Part shown: positions 1 to 12,559 of the stretch, piece after piece
Layout of the letters: every line of letters starts with the position of its first letter
How positions within the stretch are numbered: position 1 is the first letter of the stretch
Assembly: GCA_964019155.1 (NCBI GenBank)
Contig: OZ025242.1
Location: 25,018,546 to 25,082,545 of the forward strand
DNA length: 64,000 nucleotides
Source of the DNA: Osedax fenrisi
Taxonomy: Eukaryota; Annelida; Polychaeta; Sabellida; Siboglinidae
Direction of reading: 5' to 3'
Made by a program: the position numbers and the translations under genes
Notes under the pieces: generated by a model
The model's input: the letters and a program-made list of their open reading frames with translations, nothing else
What the model was told of the DNA's origin: nothing
The model's database searches: none

Positions 1-185
1 ATTATTTAATCAAAACTAAAGGTTTTCAAACACCCTTTAGTTGTAATTTACTAAAAAGGTAAAGGTTTACCAAACCCTTTAGTTTTGCTTTAACGAACTA
101 ACGGTTTTTATAAAAAATAAACCTTTACCTCGTATTTAACGAAAACTAGTTGTTTTTTATAGTCATTATTTTTAACAGTTTAGGC
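1..185. other. AT-rich flank
   Basis: No gene is visible. A degenerate motif around CAAACCCTTTAG recurs three or four times, so this may be the decayed 3' end of the minus-strand LINE next to it, but I cannot prove that. Confidence 0.3.
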
Positions 186-1470
186 CAAAGATGTTGAGTG
201 TTGTACCAATTGCATGATGTGGCACTTCCGACTGGATCTGTTTGAACTCTGAATAATAATAGATTAAGCTAGATATTCAGGAAATCCACGGTGTATAGCC
301 TTATGCGTAATACACAATAGCCTATGTATACAAATATATCTAAATTAAGCCAGCCTAATGATCTCATTAAAGCAGTTATATAAACCATTGAGGCAAAGTT
401 TAGTTTATATAATACACGTATAGCACGACGTTGAATACGCTCAAGATTATACATAAGGTTAACAGGTACATTTAATTATAATGAACAGCAATATATAATT
501 CTGCTGAATACTAGCGAGTGAATTAAACATTTAGTCATGGCGAAGGTAAGCTTATAACGAGATTTTCTAATATTATATTGAAAATAGTTAGCAGTGCGAC
601 TCATGTTATTAATGTGTGGAGATTAGTCTAGTTGAGAGGTTATAGTGAAACCGAGGATAGTTATAGATTGAGAAGTTGGAAGAGATAGTAGACAAGGATG
701 AGTGATTGATAGAGGAGAACTGGGTCTAGAAAATATGATAGTATCAGTTTTAGTCATAATTAAGGAGACATAGACATTTGAATCAGATCAGAATCACTAG
801 AACTAGGAAATGACGTTTATATCTGTATATCATCGGCATAAAGATGATAGTGAATATTGGGATATTTGTGAACAATTTATTTAATAGTAAGAATATAAAT
901 AATGAACAATATAGGCCCAAGAACAGAGCCTTGTGGAACACCATGTATGTTAACATAAGGAGGAGACAACGAGGAGTTAATATTCACCGAAGATGTTCTA
1001 GATGAAACAAAAGACATAAACCAACTGTGGACTTGACCTTATATACCAATTTCATTAAGTCTAATGGAAAGAATATTATTATCTAGAGTATCAAAATCAC
1101 CTAATAAGTTAAGTGGTACGAGATAGCATAGAACTTTATTATCAAGAGATATGAGAATATTATTAATGATTAAAGTAAGGGAAGTTCCGGTACTACGATG
1201 AGGAAGATACGCCTTTTGATATTTATCAAAAATTGCATTTTACATAATGAAATTAATAAGTTGAGTGGACATAGCTCGTTCTAAGGTCTTATATATTGAT
1301 GATAACTGGGATATTGGAAGATAACTTGATAATTAGATAAGTCAAGAGTAGTTTTTTTTAAATCGGAATAATATATGAATATTTCATGGAGTGTGGAACA
1401 ATAGATGAATTAATAGATCTATGAATGATTTCAGTGATAAGTCTAATACAAGATGGTGATCACAGGTAGG
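186..1470 (-). pseudogene. decayed CR1/L2-like LINE, reverse transcriptase remnant
   Basis: Read on the minus strand, this stretch gives the order of an L2/CR1-type reverse transcriptase broken by stops and frameshifts. A QKAYLPHRSTGTS-like stretch lies near 1200-1230 and FDTLD near 1085. HGVPQGSVLGPI lies at 911-954 and the catalytic box LYADDIQI at about 821-844. The C-terminal 'LERIQRRAIRVLY' type segment lies near 410-445. The 5' part (ORF1, endonuclease) is missing, so the copy is 5'-truncated as well as mutated. It resembles the A and C elements further right but is far more diverged and does not sit in the ACTACTGACC satellite. Boundaries are approximate. Confidence 0.75.
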
Positions 1471-2614
1471 TATACCCGTAATAGATACCCGCCTATGATA
1501 CATATATGTATATCATAATTCTTTTTATTTTTTAATTTGGATGTTTATTTTGGAAATGGAATGGCGTCAAAAATGTGCATGATAAAAGATTAATTAGAAA
1601 TTAATTACATAAATGTATATTTTCCATAGAAATAATAAAGGTACAATTATTATATTTGTAGGATGTATGTAATATATATAGTTTATATGAATTATATCAT
1701 TACATTTTTTTTAATAATCTAGGATTTTTTTCATTTCCGTGAATTTTCCACAAAAATATCAAGGTAACCTAATTTAGTTTGCAATAATATTATTTTCTAC
1801 ATACATGTTTAATTACAATTTATTATATAGATATATTTATTTTAAACAAATAAATTATATTAAATTTCATTGGTTTTAACAAAAATTCATATAAAATAAC
1901 TAACAAATTTGTCGAGATCATATGACACAACATTTTTGTTGTTTACATTATCAATTTAATCTCAATTAGTAGCTGTATATGAAGCTAATACTTTTTTTAT
2001 ACACAGATTACTTCAATTTTTATAAATTAAAGTGAGCTTATTTTAGATCACAAAATATTTTCTATAATTATATAAATAGTTAGTATCAAAATCCTAGAAT
2101 ATTTTTTTTAATTATCTAATGATACAATTCATTTAAACTACATATATTTCAGACGTTGTAGAAAATATCATATTTGTTACTTAATTATGTCCATGGAAAA
2201 ACACATTTATGTAATTTAATGCTACTTTCCCTATCTTTTCCCATGTAAATTGTTGATACGTTTTATTTGTAGCCAATAAACCAGATGGGTGGCAAAAAAG
2301 CCTAAAAATAACATAATACAAAAAGTATTATGATATAAATACACAAAGGTACCTGCAGAAGTTTAAATAATATCCATAATGGAAATAGTATGTAACATCA
2401 CTCTTAATGCGAGTGATTCGATATTAATTTATTTTCATAATTCATAATATATATTATATAAAAAGGGTCTATATTATATACACTGTTTATACATTTTTTA
2501 AAACGTTAAACGCTATCATAATATTGCACAAAACAAAAAAACTAAATTATATATTTAATGTAATCACCGTCTCTATGTTTCATACACAATGTCGAACTGA
2601 ATTTTAAAATTACC
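1471..2614. other. AT-rich non-coding DNA
   Basis: I see no gene, RNA gene or clear repeat here. The sequence is strongly A/T-rich with scattered oligo-A and oligo-T runs. Confidence 0.5.
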
Positions 2615-2790
2615 ATCACCCTTAGCGTCAGTGTTATAAATAACCGTGAGAGCCCAGGACAATATATTAAAAATAGCATAACGAAGTGCTATTTGTTGAT
2701 TTAATACCTAGAAAGTTCTCGACGAACACAAGTCAACAACTAATTATGATCGAGCGAGGGACATCTCGACTACCGGGACGTGTGTGTTCT
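2615..2790. repeat. dispersed repeat, copy 1
   Basis: The segment from GTTATAAATAACCGTGAG through AGTTCTCGACGAACAC resembles 56,858-56,965 in order and spacing (GTTATAAATAACTGTGAT, then AGTTCTCGATAAACAC). The two copies are diverged. The class is unknown; a short SINE-like element is possible. Confidence 0.4.
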
Positions 2791-5098
2791 AATTAGTGTG
2801 TTGCCCTAGATAATATGTATATGTGTATATATGTATATATGTATATATATATGTATATTTAACATAATTATGGATAGAGTTAATTAGGTTTATTGGCACT
2901 TAGCCTAATTGTAAGACACGCATAATAGAACACGCGAATACAATATATAGATACAAATTATAACAATAAAGTAATGGACAAATAGGATTAAATAAGTAGG
3001 GGAGAGTGGGGGAACTTGAACCAATTTTTACATTTATGCCAATAATTCAAATTTAAATATTACTATATAAAACATATTATATTATTAGTATAGTATTATA
3101 TATTCTATTGGTTTTAAGATAAAAAAAAACAAAAAAAAATTATTAATTAACAAATAATTAACTACTCAAATATATATTGTACAACATCAATAGATAAGGA
3201 GGTGAGACTTGCGTTGGATAGTAAAGGAAGGAATGGGAACGGGTATGGTTGTTGGGAGGTGGGAGCGAAATGCAAAAGGAGCGAATAATATAACTATACT
3301 TAAAGTTTACGGAACTTAAATGATATTAATGTAGGCATGTTATATAACTATTATATTTTATTGACATTAAGGATAGGGTTAAGGATATCAGTTGTCAGTT
3401 ATCAGTTATCAGATAATAGAATTATAGAAATTAATAGATTTGCGGCGAATAACGGGAGTCGAACGAGGGGAATATTATCAAATGGAACCAGTTAGAAAGA
3501 AGTTGATGGGAGTTGACAGTCGAAGGTGAATAGGAATCCCGTTTAATTAAGAAATGTATCCAACTATATTTACTAATAAAATGTTCTTTAGGGGATATTA
3601 GGGACTTATTAAACCTACTACAGTTGGAAGATGGTATACCTCTATAGAGAAGAGAGTAATTTAGTTGATATATAAGAAGACAATGTAATTAATAAGGAGA
3701 ATGTTAAATGTTATTAACTGTGTTAAGTAAAAGTGTTATATATTGTTTGTGTTATTATGCCTGATTAGATTGAATTTTTATTATTTTCTTACGTATTACT
3801 ATCTTGCATATCTAATTAGATAATTATATTATTTACTTAAATAAATATTTAAATATATCATTAATCTATTATGTACAATTACTAATATATTATATAAAAG
3901 TTATTTAAAGTTGTTCGAATTAAAGTTATTAAGTGGGTGAGTATTGTTCATTAGTGCGTGACGAATTATTACATATATGTAGGGGAAAGTAACCTAGTAC
4001 GGACACTTTAACAATAAATGGACTTAACATTTTATAACTAAATATTTTTATTTAAAAATTACAATATATTAATATTATCTGATTATAGATTTTATCATGA
4101 TTTTAAAATTGTATTTAATCTTTTTATTCAATAGATAACGGGGGTGTCGGTATTCGGTACCCATGTCCGAATACGGGTTACTGTTTTAGGGGTTACAGTG
4201 TTAAGGGTTACTGCATTAGGGGTTACTGTGCACATGGTCATAACACTACTGCACCATGGTCATAACACTCGATGCGTTCAAACTTATATAATTACAGGTA
4301 AACTACAAAGCGAGCGGGAAAATAATAAATTTGTAGAATTGAAAATAGCGAGGACATCTCACGGAGGACATATAAGGGGGCGAGTAATATCGGCGTGTTA
4401 TTATAAAGAGATATCGTTGAGATCAGCATAGTAAACACACGCGTAATGATATACTGCATAGGCGGCCATAGTGAAGAGCGCCACCTACCGGACAGATAAT
4501 TAACGTGCTTATTAATTCACAGTGGGTGGTACTATGCGGGTGGTCCTTACGAGACCTATAGGTATGTTAATGCTATAGAATTAACGTTCGCGTATTATTA
4601 TAACGTTATAACAATCAAATAATAAGCGATAACGAATATAGCAATGGTAGATGTATCAATGCAAAAATACGGAGTCGACAGTTCTAGCATATATATATAT
4701 GTTATTTAATTAAATAATTATATAATATAATATATGCTATAGACAGCTATAATAACAGGTACTGCGTGCGTATGTTTATGCGCGAGGAATACGCAACACA
4801 ACTCGTTAATGTACCTTGATAACGAATAACCATTGTGAACCTAAAGAGACACGTGACTCTATTGTTTATATATGGGTTAAGTTAGCTCTATTGTTGCCGC
4901 GGTACGCTGCGTCATCCATACGCTTTCATCTATTGTAGATACGCACCGCATCTCACTACAATATCTATTGTTATACATACAATAGGTATTGTTTATCACG
5001 CCTTCTAGTAATATTATATTCTTTTTAGTAATATGTCTTATATTATACAAACAAATTGTATGTATTATCGATCATAAATGTATAATTATATACATATA

Positions 5099-5134
<36 letters not shown>

Positions 5135-5247
5135 TTATATAATATTTGATATATTACATACACAATGATTTATCGATGAATCTTTCATATTATATTACCA
5201 TAGTTATCTTATATATATATATATGTATGTGTATGTTTATTTATATA

Positions 5248-5290
<43 letters not shown>

Positions 5291-5496
5291 TTCTCAATAT
5301 GATTACAATATATAATTAATTTATTAATGTATTTATATAATATAGTGTATATATATAATGTATTGATAATGATCTATACATAGAACTGTAATATAGTGCG
5401 CTCACTGTGCGTCGCACATCGGGTCGCACACTTAGCCACTCCGGTATCGGTTGTTTAGTGTAAGTTGCGTGTTGTGATCTCATTCTCTATTAAGGG
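2791..5496. other. AT-rich non-coding DNA with (TA)n tracts
   Basis: No convincing exon was found. (TA)n microsatellites occur near 2815-2860, 5090-5130, 5210-5290 and elsewhere. A 95-codon open frame near 4144-4431 has no domain-like features and is treated as chance. Confidence 0.5.
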
Positions 5497-6545
5497 TTAA
5501 CAGCTCTCTCACTCTTATTCCTTCTCTCTAACTCTCTCTCCTTCTATCTCTCTACCTCCCTCTCTCTATCTCTTTCTCTCTCTCTCTTACTCTATCTCTC
5601 TCTCTATCTTTCTAGCTCTCGCTATCTCACTTTCTATCTTTATTTATCTCTATATATGTCTCCCTCTCTCACTCTCTCTATCTCTCTCTATCTTTCTAGC
5701 TCTCGCTATCTCACTTTCTATCTTTATTTATCTCTATATATTTATCCCTCTTTCTCTCACTCTCTCTATCTCTCTCTATCTTTCTAGCTCTCGCTATCTC
5801 ACTTTATATCTTTATTTATCTCTATATATTTCTCCCTCTTTCTCAATATATCTCTGTCTATCTCTTTCTCTCTCTCTCTCTATTACTCTATATCTCTCTC
5901 TCTATCTTTCTAGCTCTCGCTATCTCACTTTCTATCTTTATTTATCTCTATATATTTCTCCCTCTCTCACTCTCTCTATCTCTCTCTATCTTTCTAGCTC
6001 TCGCTATCTCACTTTCTATCTTTATTTATCTCTATATATGTCTCCCTCTTTCTCTCTCTCTCTCTATCTTTCTCAATATATCTCTGTCTATCTCTTTCTC
6101 TCTCTCTCTTTCTCTATCTCTCTCTCTCTATCTATCTTTCTAGATATCGCTATCTCACTTTCTATATTTATTTCTCTCTATATATTTCTCCCTCTTTCTC
6201 TCTCTCTCTATCTTTCTCAATATATCTCTCTATCTCTTTCTCTCTCTCTTACTCTCTCTCTCTCTCACATTCTCTCTATCTATCTCTATCTTTCTAGATC
6301 TCGCTATCTTACTTTCTATATTTATTTCTTTCTATATATTTCTCCCTCTTTCTCTCTCTCTATCTTTCTCAATATATCTCTATCTATCTTTCTCAATATA
6401 TCTCTATCTATCTCTTTCTCTCTCTCTTACTCTCTCTCTCTTTCACTCTCTCTCTATCTATCTCTATCTTTCTAGCTCTCGCTATCTCACTTTCTATCTT
6501 TATTTCTCTCTATATATTTCTCCCTCTTTTTCTTTCTCTCTATCT
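5497..6545. repeat. CT-rich satellite with longer internal period
   Basis: About 1 kb of nearly pure pyrimidine sequence on the + strand (CTCTCTCTAT-type). A longer motif, TTTCTAGCTCTCGCTATCTC, followed by CACTTTCTATCTTTATTT, recurs about eight times at spacings of roughly 80-180 bp, so it is a composite minisatellite rather than a simple CT microsatellite. Open frames inside it are low-complexity artefacts. Confidence 0.85.
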
Positions 6546-6548
6546 CTC

Positions 6549-6598
<50 letters not shown>

Positions 6599-6602
<4 letters not shown>

Positions 6603-7387
6603 AAAACCTCTCTATAAGAAACCTCTTTATAAGAAAAACCTCTTTATAAGACAATTTTTCACACATTTGGTTGGAATTCAACCTTTTCCACATTAAAAAA
6701 ACCTCTTTATAAGAAAATCTTATAAGAAAAATATAAGAAAAACCTCTTTATAAGAAACTAATTGTATACAAAATAATTATATATAAATAGAAGTATTGTA
6801 TATTGATAAAAATTATAGAAATCAATTATTATATAAGATATTTTTTTTTAATATTATATTATAGCTCGAAATGAATTAACATTAATTAATAATTGTTATT
6901 GTATATCCATAAATTTATTAAAATTAATTAATAAATGTTATTTTTATCCTTGAATTTATTAATATTAATTAATAAATGTTATTGTATATCCATAAATTTA
7001 TTAAAATTAATTATTAATGTTATTATATCCTTAATTGATGATATAATTTATTATATTATGCAATTAATTGTTAAATAATAGATTATTATAATATTCATTA
7101 TATTATATTCATCAATGATGATTCATAATTTATAATTTTTAATGTAAATCTACTAAAATTTCATTATGTATTAACATGTCTAAGCGCAAACAATACATTA
7201 TACATTTATAACAGTATACAAAATAAATATACTATATATATATATAACCTATAGGTTATATAATGCATTTTCAATTATAAATTAATTCTTATAATCATTG
7301 GAAAAGTAAAAACCTCTTTATAAGAAAACCTCTCTATAAGAAAAAAAGTACTGAAAAAAAATAGTTTCTTATAGAGAGGTTTTACTG
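6599..7387. mobile_element. pogo/Tigger-like MITE
   Basis: The left end reads CAATAAAACCTCTCTATAAG. The right end, on the other strand, reads CAGTAAAACCTCTCTATAAG, and both continue with AAAC. The terminal inverted repeat is about 24 bp with one mismatch. The element is flanked by TA on both sides (6597-6598 and 7388-7389), the target duplication of Tc1/mariner/pogo transposons. Several internal copies of ACCTCTTTATAAGAAAA lie near both ends. There is no transposase frame in its 789 bp, so it is non-autonomous. The insertion lies at the edge of a (TA)n tract. Confidence 0.8.
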
Positions 7388-8035
7388 TATATATATATAT
7401 ATATATCTCTCCCTCTCTCCCCCCTCTCCATCACTCTCACTCTCTCCCTCTATATATCATTACATTTCTTCAGTATACTCATGTATGTGTACACACGCGC
7501 GCCCTTGTCGCGCAGAGGTGTGATAAAGCGATGCGATCGCACACTCTTCACGTGACAGTAGTATCGCACTATATCAGATGCCTTCACACGCGCACATCGG
7601 TGCGCACACCGATACGCTATAGGCACCTACTAGGCGAGATCTAAACGGTAGCATACAATTAGCGGCATCCTCCCTATCGTCCCCCCTACCCTCCTCCTCT
7701 CCTCCTCCTCTCCATCTCTTTCTCCAGGGATACAGTAGTAGCGACGGGCGGAGCAATCATCGACGATGAATATATTAACGAACGCGCGATATATCGCATT
7801 GTTATACCTCAGCGACAATGCCGTACCACTGTTATACATACGTGTATTATGTAATACGGTGTGCGCGTGTGTGGGTGCGAGGGTGCGAGTGTGCGCGCTC
7901 TCTGTATAAGGACAACATCCGTGGAGTGGGAAATCATTGAAATTAAATTCGTCGCATCATTAATTCACTTTGAACGTAGGCACGGTGCGACGCACAGTGT
8001 GCGTAATAAGTATACTCGTATTGTTTTATTTATTT
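7388..8035. other. non-coding DNA between MITE and SINE
   Basis: Holds (TA)n and CT-rich tracts, then more GC-rich unique sequence (7500-8000). Short overlapping open frames of 60-72 codons exist on both strands but show no domain or splice context, and I call no gene. Confidence 0.4.
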
Positions 8036-8036
8036 G

Positions 8037-8320
8037 GTGGAATGTCCTTTCATCCTATAGGACATATCCAGGAACTTAGATGAAGTTTGTGTACGTATAA
8101 CCTAATGGATCTAAGTTCTCTGGGAAGCTGTTCCCGGGTTAAAGCATACGTGGTTTTAACGAGAGCCGATCAATCATCGGCGATCATTTATTCACACTTA
8201 TATAAGATCACTTCTAAATATTATGTAAGACCTATTTCAATGGTCCGGAGGGGGTTTGATATACCACGCGTCATACTGCGTGTATGTCTGACGCCTTAGA
8301 CAACTGAGCCACTCAGGCAT
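8037..8320 (-). mobile_element. tRNA-derived SINE, copy 1
   Basis: The right end, read on the minus strand, starts GCCTGAGTGGCTCAGTTGTC and continues TAAGGCGTCAGAC, which has a good tRNA A-box (TGGCTCAGTTG). A weaker B-box-like stretch lies near 8250. The body ends on the left with the conserved block CCTTTCATCC...GGAACTTAGATGAAGTTT. The same body and head recur at 9247, 11,321 and 55,591, all with the head to the right. The head looks most like a tRNA-Leu-type sequence, but this is only an impression. Confidence 0.75.
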
Positions 8321-8418
8321 GCGTATACGTATTATTAAACACTCATGCAATATCTCGATCTACTAATACAATTTATAAGTATATATTATGTGTTATACAT
8401 ACAATGTTATATCTATAG

Positions 8419-8458
<40 letters not shown>

Positions 8459-8582
8459 ATTATAATATAATTCATTCGTAATTGAGAAATAGCATTTCGT
8501 TTATTAATTTCTAATAGATATAAGCAATACATCCTAAAACACCGGTTAGGAGGTATCGATATAACCAGATATATTACTTATA
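8321..8582. other. AT-rich spacer with (TA)n
   Basis: A (TA)n tract lies at about 8425-8455. No gene is seen. Confidence 0.4.
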
Positions 8583-8740
8583 TAGATGCGCTGCAACAGG
8601 GTGGCATATGGATATGTTCCTTAATTTATGTTCTTTAAAATCTAAGGGTATCTTCTATGTATTGGTCCCCCCCTACTATTACCACAATATGTATGTTGAT
8701 TGGTTGGTCCCCTACATACAAAATCGTTCCAGCGCCCCTA
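8583..8740. mobile_element. short hAT-like MITE, copy 1
   Basis: Homologous along its length to 14,701-14,868. Shared blocks are CAACAGGGTG, TTTAAAATCTA, TATTGGTCCC, TTGATTGGTT and GTTCCAGCGCCCC. The right terminal repeat AGCGCCCCTA is intact; the left end (TAGATGCGCT) has mutated. There is no coding capacity. Confidence 0.65.
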
Positions 8741-8889
8741 AATAACTTAACGCGCTAGTTTGTGTTGACAGGTATACTGACACTTGTGACACGAGACATG
8801 TGTGACACAGTGTGAAACGCGTGAGTTACGCCCACTATTATGTGTATTCACAAATATCGCCTATTACATCATCGCCTTCATTATGTATT

Positions 8890-9214
8890 CCCAGTAAGTA
8901 AAGTAATCCAACAAGTAATCAGATAACAATCATGGGGCTATGTATTGATTACGATCACAGATTTTGATTCGATTAAAATCGTATTACAATCATGATTACC
9001 AACTGATCGTGAATCTATGTTAGTGATCAGTTAACAATCATTGATTACAATCGTATTACAATCAATGATTTATAAGTGTAGTTCGTAATCAAAGCATAGT
9101 TGATTATCAATGATTGTAATATGATTGTAATCGTATTGTGATCAGTTAATCACAAATCATGATGATGATCAAACTATAATCTAACCACTGTCACTGATTA
9201 CTTTACTTACTGGG
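8890..9214. mobile_element. foldback MITE with perfect 19-bp inverted ends
   Basis: The element begins CCCAGTAAGTAAAGTAATC (8890-8908) and ends with its exact reverse complement (9196-9214). The interior is rich in GATTGTAATC/GATTACAATC motifs in both orientations, so most of the 325 bp can fold back. I see no clear target duplication, and the superfamily is unassigned. Confidence 0.75.
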
Positions 9215-9246
9215 TTGTTATTGTTATTTTAGTATCATAGTTATTT

Positions 9247-9525
9247 TGGCGGAGTCCTTTCATCCCATCCAGAAACTTAGATGAAGTTTTCGCTTATAAC
9301 CATATATGGCTCTAATGTCCCTTCGATGCCGCTCTCACGTTAAGGCATCTATGATTTTAACGAGAGCCGATCATTTATTTATACGCAATTATATAAGATC
9401 ATTATATATAATATACCTATATATAGAATATAATACATAGAATATATACCTATAGGCATAGGTAAACCTATATACACACCGACCATTCTGTACTACTATA
9501 TTGGGTGTCATACAGAACGCTAACT
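9247..9525 (-). mobile_element. tRNA-derived SINE, copy 2 (damaged head)
   Basis: The body GGAGTCCTTTCATCCCATCC, then AACTTAGATGAAGTTTTCGC and TTTTAACGAGAGCCGATCAT, matches the other copies closely. The tRNA-like right end is decayed and a (TATA)-rich stretch interrupts it. Confidence 0.7.
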
Positions 9526-9536
9526 AAGTACATAAT

Positions 9537-9640
9537 TACACGTAACATAGGTGTGTTGTTACGTAACACATAGGTGTATTGTTACGTCATACATGTGTTG
9601 CGTCATACATGTATTACGTCATACGGGTGTTGCGTCACCT
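9537..9640. repeat. degenerate minisatellite, TTACGTCATACATGTG type
   Basis: Units of about 20 bp built on GTTACGTCATACATGTGT and GCGTCATACATGTATTAC repeat about five times with mutations, next to the SINE. The function is unknown. Confidence 0.55.
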
Positions 9641-10410
9641 TTCTCTTCTTATTGAAGAACAAAATACTCCCTATATTTGGGTTATTCTGAATTATAAATG
9701 AAATGTATATACTTAACTGAAAATAAACGTACATAAACGTTGCCATGAGAATACATACAATATTAGTATTGTATATAATAAGCATATATATATATATATA
9801 TGCTTATAAGCATATATGCTATATGCTATATATAGGCTATAGCCTATATGTATACACAGGTGTTTCATACTAATATAAATATAATAACATATTATTGAAC
9901 TATATTTATTTAGTAATTTTATAAAATTGACTTATAATTACATTGTTATATAAGTATTGTGAATAAATGTAATATATAAATATTATATTAAATTATTTCG
10001 ATAAAAAAAAAGTCTATTTTTATAGTCATTTTTAATAATTTCAGTGAAATTATTATAGTTAATATTTACAATTTTATTTGAACGACAAATAAATATTCAA
10101 TATATTATATACATTATATGTCCTCGACGATATGTCGTCGACTAGTTAAATAATACCTCTACTAAACATGTACACTGTACAATGCATGCACACGTGTGTA
10201 TACCAACACGTATGTAGTGACATGTGTCAGTGTCATGTGTCACTCCCGCGTGTGTCAACCATGTGTGTGTGCATTCGTAACAAAGGGTTTTGTTCCGCTG
10301 ACACATTGGCACGTGGTGTTGATACCTTCACTGTAGGTATTGTTATTTTGTTATTGGTATTGATCGTTTATTTATAGGCTTCAATTTATAACATATATTA
10401 AATAGTATAT

Positions 10411-10450
<40 letters not shown>

Positions 10451-10532
10451 TAATATCAGAATATAGGCATGACCATAGTAAAGAAGAATCGCGATGCTTA
10501 TCTAGTCGTTTACCTGTTACACTTTCCTAAAG

Positions 10533-10582
<50 letters not shown>

Positions 10583-10757
10583 TAACAATATATTATAGTG
10601 TGTACACATTAAATAAAAATAACATTATGATAAACAAAACAAAAAATTCATTAGCGATTGAATGAGAATCTCTGTCGGTGGGTAGTGCATGATCATGTCG
10701 ACGTATGCAGTTGTTGTTTATGAGATGTTCGGTGGTCGTGCTGATATTACTGCAGCA

Positions 10758-10795
<38 letters not shown>

Positions 10796-11320
10796 ATCAT
10801 ATTTATATAAAGAATTTTATTTTGTTTTATGGTGTGTTTTTTTTTGTTTATTATATAGGTTTGTCGCAAAGTGCTTCAAAATAATACATTGTACATTTTC
10901 TATTGTTGTCATCCGTGGATATACACTTATATCCAGTATAAGGTGGATATACTCTGGAATTATGGGCATTCATATATTTTAGCGGTGTATTTTTTATTTT
11001 ACTGTCTAATAGCACGATATATACCGCACTATAGTGCGATATCTGACCTATATAATAGTGAAGGACGAATTGAATTATTACAAAATATATTGGTTTGTGT
11101 TGTGTATACATATGTATACCTATTATTCATTACATAATCATATATTGTTATTATTAAATGGGCAGCAACAACAGAAAATATTTATATTATTTTGAAGCCC
11201 TTTAGAAGACAATATTATATAAATATTGTAATTAAACAGAAAGAAAAAATAATTCTTCTAATAAATATTATTATTATTATTTATATTATTAATATTATTG
11301 ATATGTGTTATGTTAATTTT
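9641..11320. other. AT-rich non-coding DNA
   Basis: (TA)n tracts lie at about 9785-9800, 10,415-10,445, 10,540-10,580 and 10,760-10,790. Short open frames (for example 10,168-10,377 and both strands at 10,851-11,137) have no recognisable features and are not called. Confidence 0.4.
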
Positions 11321-11580
11321 GGTGGAGTCCTTTCATCCCATTCAGGAACTTAAATGAAGTTTTCACTTATAACCTAATGGCTCTAATGTCCTTTCGTAGC
11401 CGCTCTCACGTTAAGGCATCCATGGTTTTAACGAGAGCCGATCATCTATACATAATTAAATCACTTCTAAATATTATTTTAATACCTATATTATTGGTTC
11501 GGACGGTGTTTATGAGCTTCTGTGACCAACGTTCTACTACCTGTATGTCTGACACATTAGCCAATTGTGCCATACAGTCA
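11321..11580 (-). mobile_element. tRNA-derived SINE, copy 3
   Basis: GGTGGAGTCCTTTCATCCCA at the left, TTTTAACGAGAGCCGATCAT in the middle and a tRNA-like right end (minus strand A-box region TGGCACAATTGGCTAATGTG) give the same order as the other copies. The left end abuts an ATT-rich tract, as expected for a SINE 3' tail on the minus strand. Confidence 0.75.
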
Positions 11581-11582
11581 GT

Positions 11583-11870
11583 TCATATATAGATAGATAG
11601 ATAGATAGATACATAGTTTATTGTTAGCAACACGAATACAATTATAATAATAGTAGTGCATTTAAAATAAAGCGAAACAAACCGACACGAAACAAGAAAT
11701 AATAATAAATATATTATAAAATTGGTAAACAAAATTAATTTAAACGGGCCGTGTACTAAACATATCCAAAATGAATATGAATGTAGTGAAATCGTTAAAT
11801 ATTTATAAATATGTATATACAACAAACTGAATGTGTGAAACAAAAATTAGAGCGGAAGTCTCGTGGTGAT
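11583..11870 (-). mobile_element. possible 3' end of a decayed retroposon
   Basis: On the minus strand the sequence reads AACAATAAACTATGTATCTA and then a (TCTA)n tail (11,587-11,612). A poly(A)-signal-like AATAAA just before a short tandem tail is typical of LINE or SINE 3' ends. No protein domain is recognisable upstream, so this is only a suggestion. Confidence 0.3.
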
Positions 11871-11877
11871 CAGGCCC

Positions 11878-11938
11878 ATATGGGATGGATACAATCCCTA
11901 GGGATGGATACAATCCCTAGGGATGGATATAGTCCCTG
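11878..11938. repeat. 19-bp tandem repeat, about three copies
   Basis: The unit GGATGGATACAATCCCTAG occurs twice, followed by a variant ending GATATAGTCCCTG. Each unit contains a small inverted repeat (GGAT...ATCC). Confidence 0.7.
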
Positions 11939-12282
11939 TATACGTATGCCAGATAAGTTTAAGTGATATATGTTAAGCAAATTTAGATTAGAGCGAAGTA
12001 AGATACATACCGGTAACGCGTATATATATATCTATAGATAGCGAACACAAACGGGAACATATATTACGTAATAGATAACTATCGTAGTAGTGGTCATACA
12101 TTACGTAACACGGTATGACGCAATAAGGCGGGTAACATGTGACTCGGGTAATGTATATCGCCTATTACGTCATGTAACCTTAAACCTATACTATAGTATA
12201 CTATATAGTATATGAATGTACACGTCGTGTCGGTATAGTTGAGATCAGTTCACAGGACCGACTTCACACCTATCAGTGACAT

Positions 12283-12333
<51 letters not shown>

Positions 12334-12484
12334 ATAATTATATATTATTATATGTCATTATATATTAAATATTATATACTCGTTATAATTATATATTATT
12401 ATATATTATATATAATATATAACTATTATATCCCTGTTATGATAAGCGGCTTTATATAAACTCTAATATTTCCTATGCTAACAG
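11939..12484 (+). other. intron sequence upstream of the first recognised exon
   Basis: AT-rich, with (TA)n at about 12,290-12,330. It ends in the splice acceptor CTATGCTAACAG at 12,484. Upstream exons of the cyclase gene were not found in the window and may lie outside it or be too short to recognise. Confidence 0.5.
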
Positions 12485-12559
12485 AAATGCGGGGATCATA
12501 GAGTGTCCGACAAACTTCTCTACCCGACATTCGCGAGGACATTTCCTCCTTCCACTCAG
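12485..12559 (+). CDS. receptor guanylate cyclase, ligand-binding domain exon a
   Basis: Internal exon of 75 nt (25 codons, phase 0 at both ends), bounded by the acceptor ..GCTAACAG and the donor GTTAGG. It encodes a peptide containing CGDHRVSD and YPTFARTFPPSTQ. The 'YPTFARTxPP' stretch is a hallmark of the extracellular ANF-receptor domain of receptor guanylate cyclases, where it joins the first ligand-binding lobe to the following helix. The next exon continues it exactly in register. The family makes cGMP in response to extracellular ligands; the catalytic and kinase-like domains would lie downstream of this window. No start codon or signal peptide lies in this exon. Confidence 0.85.

Noticed and set aside
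6038..6475. 145-codon open frame in the CT-rich satellite
   Set aside because: Low-complexity Ser/Leu/Tyr translation of a tandem repeat.
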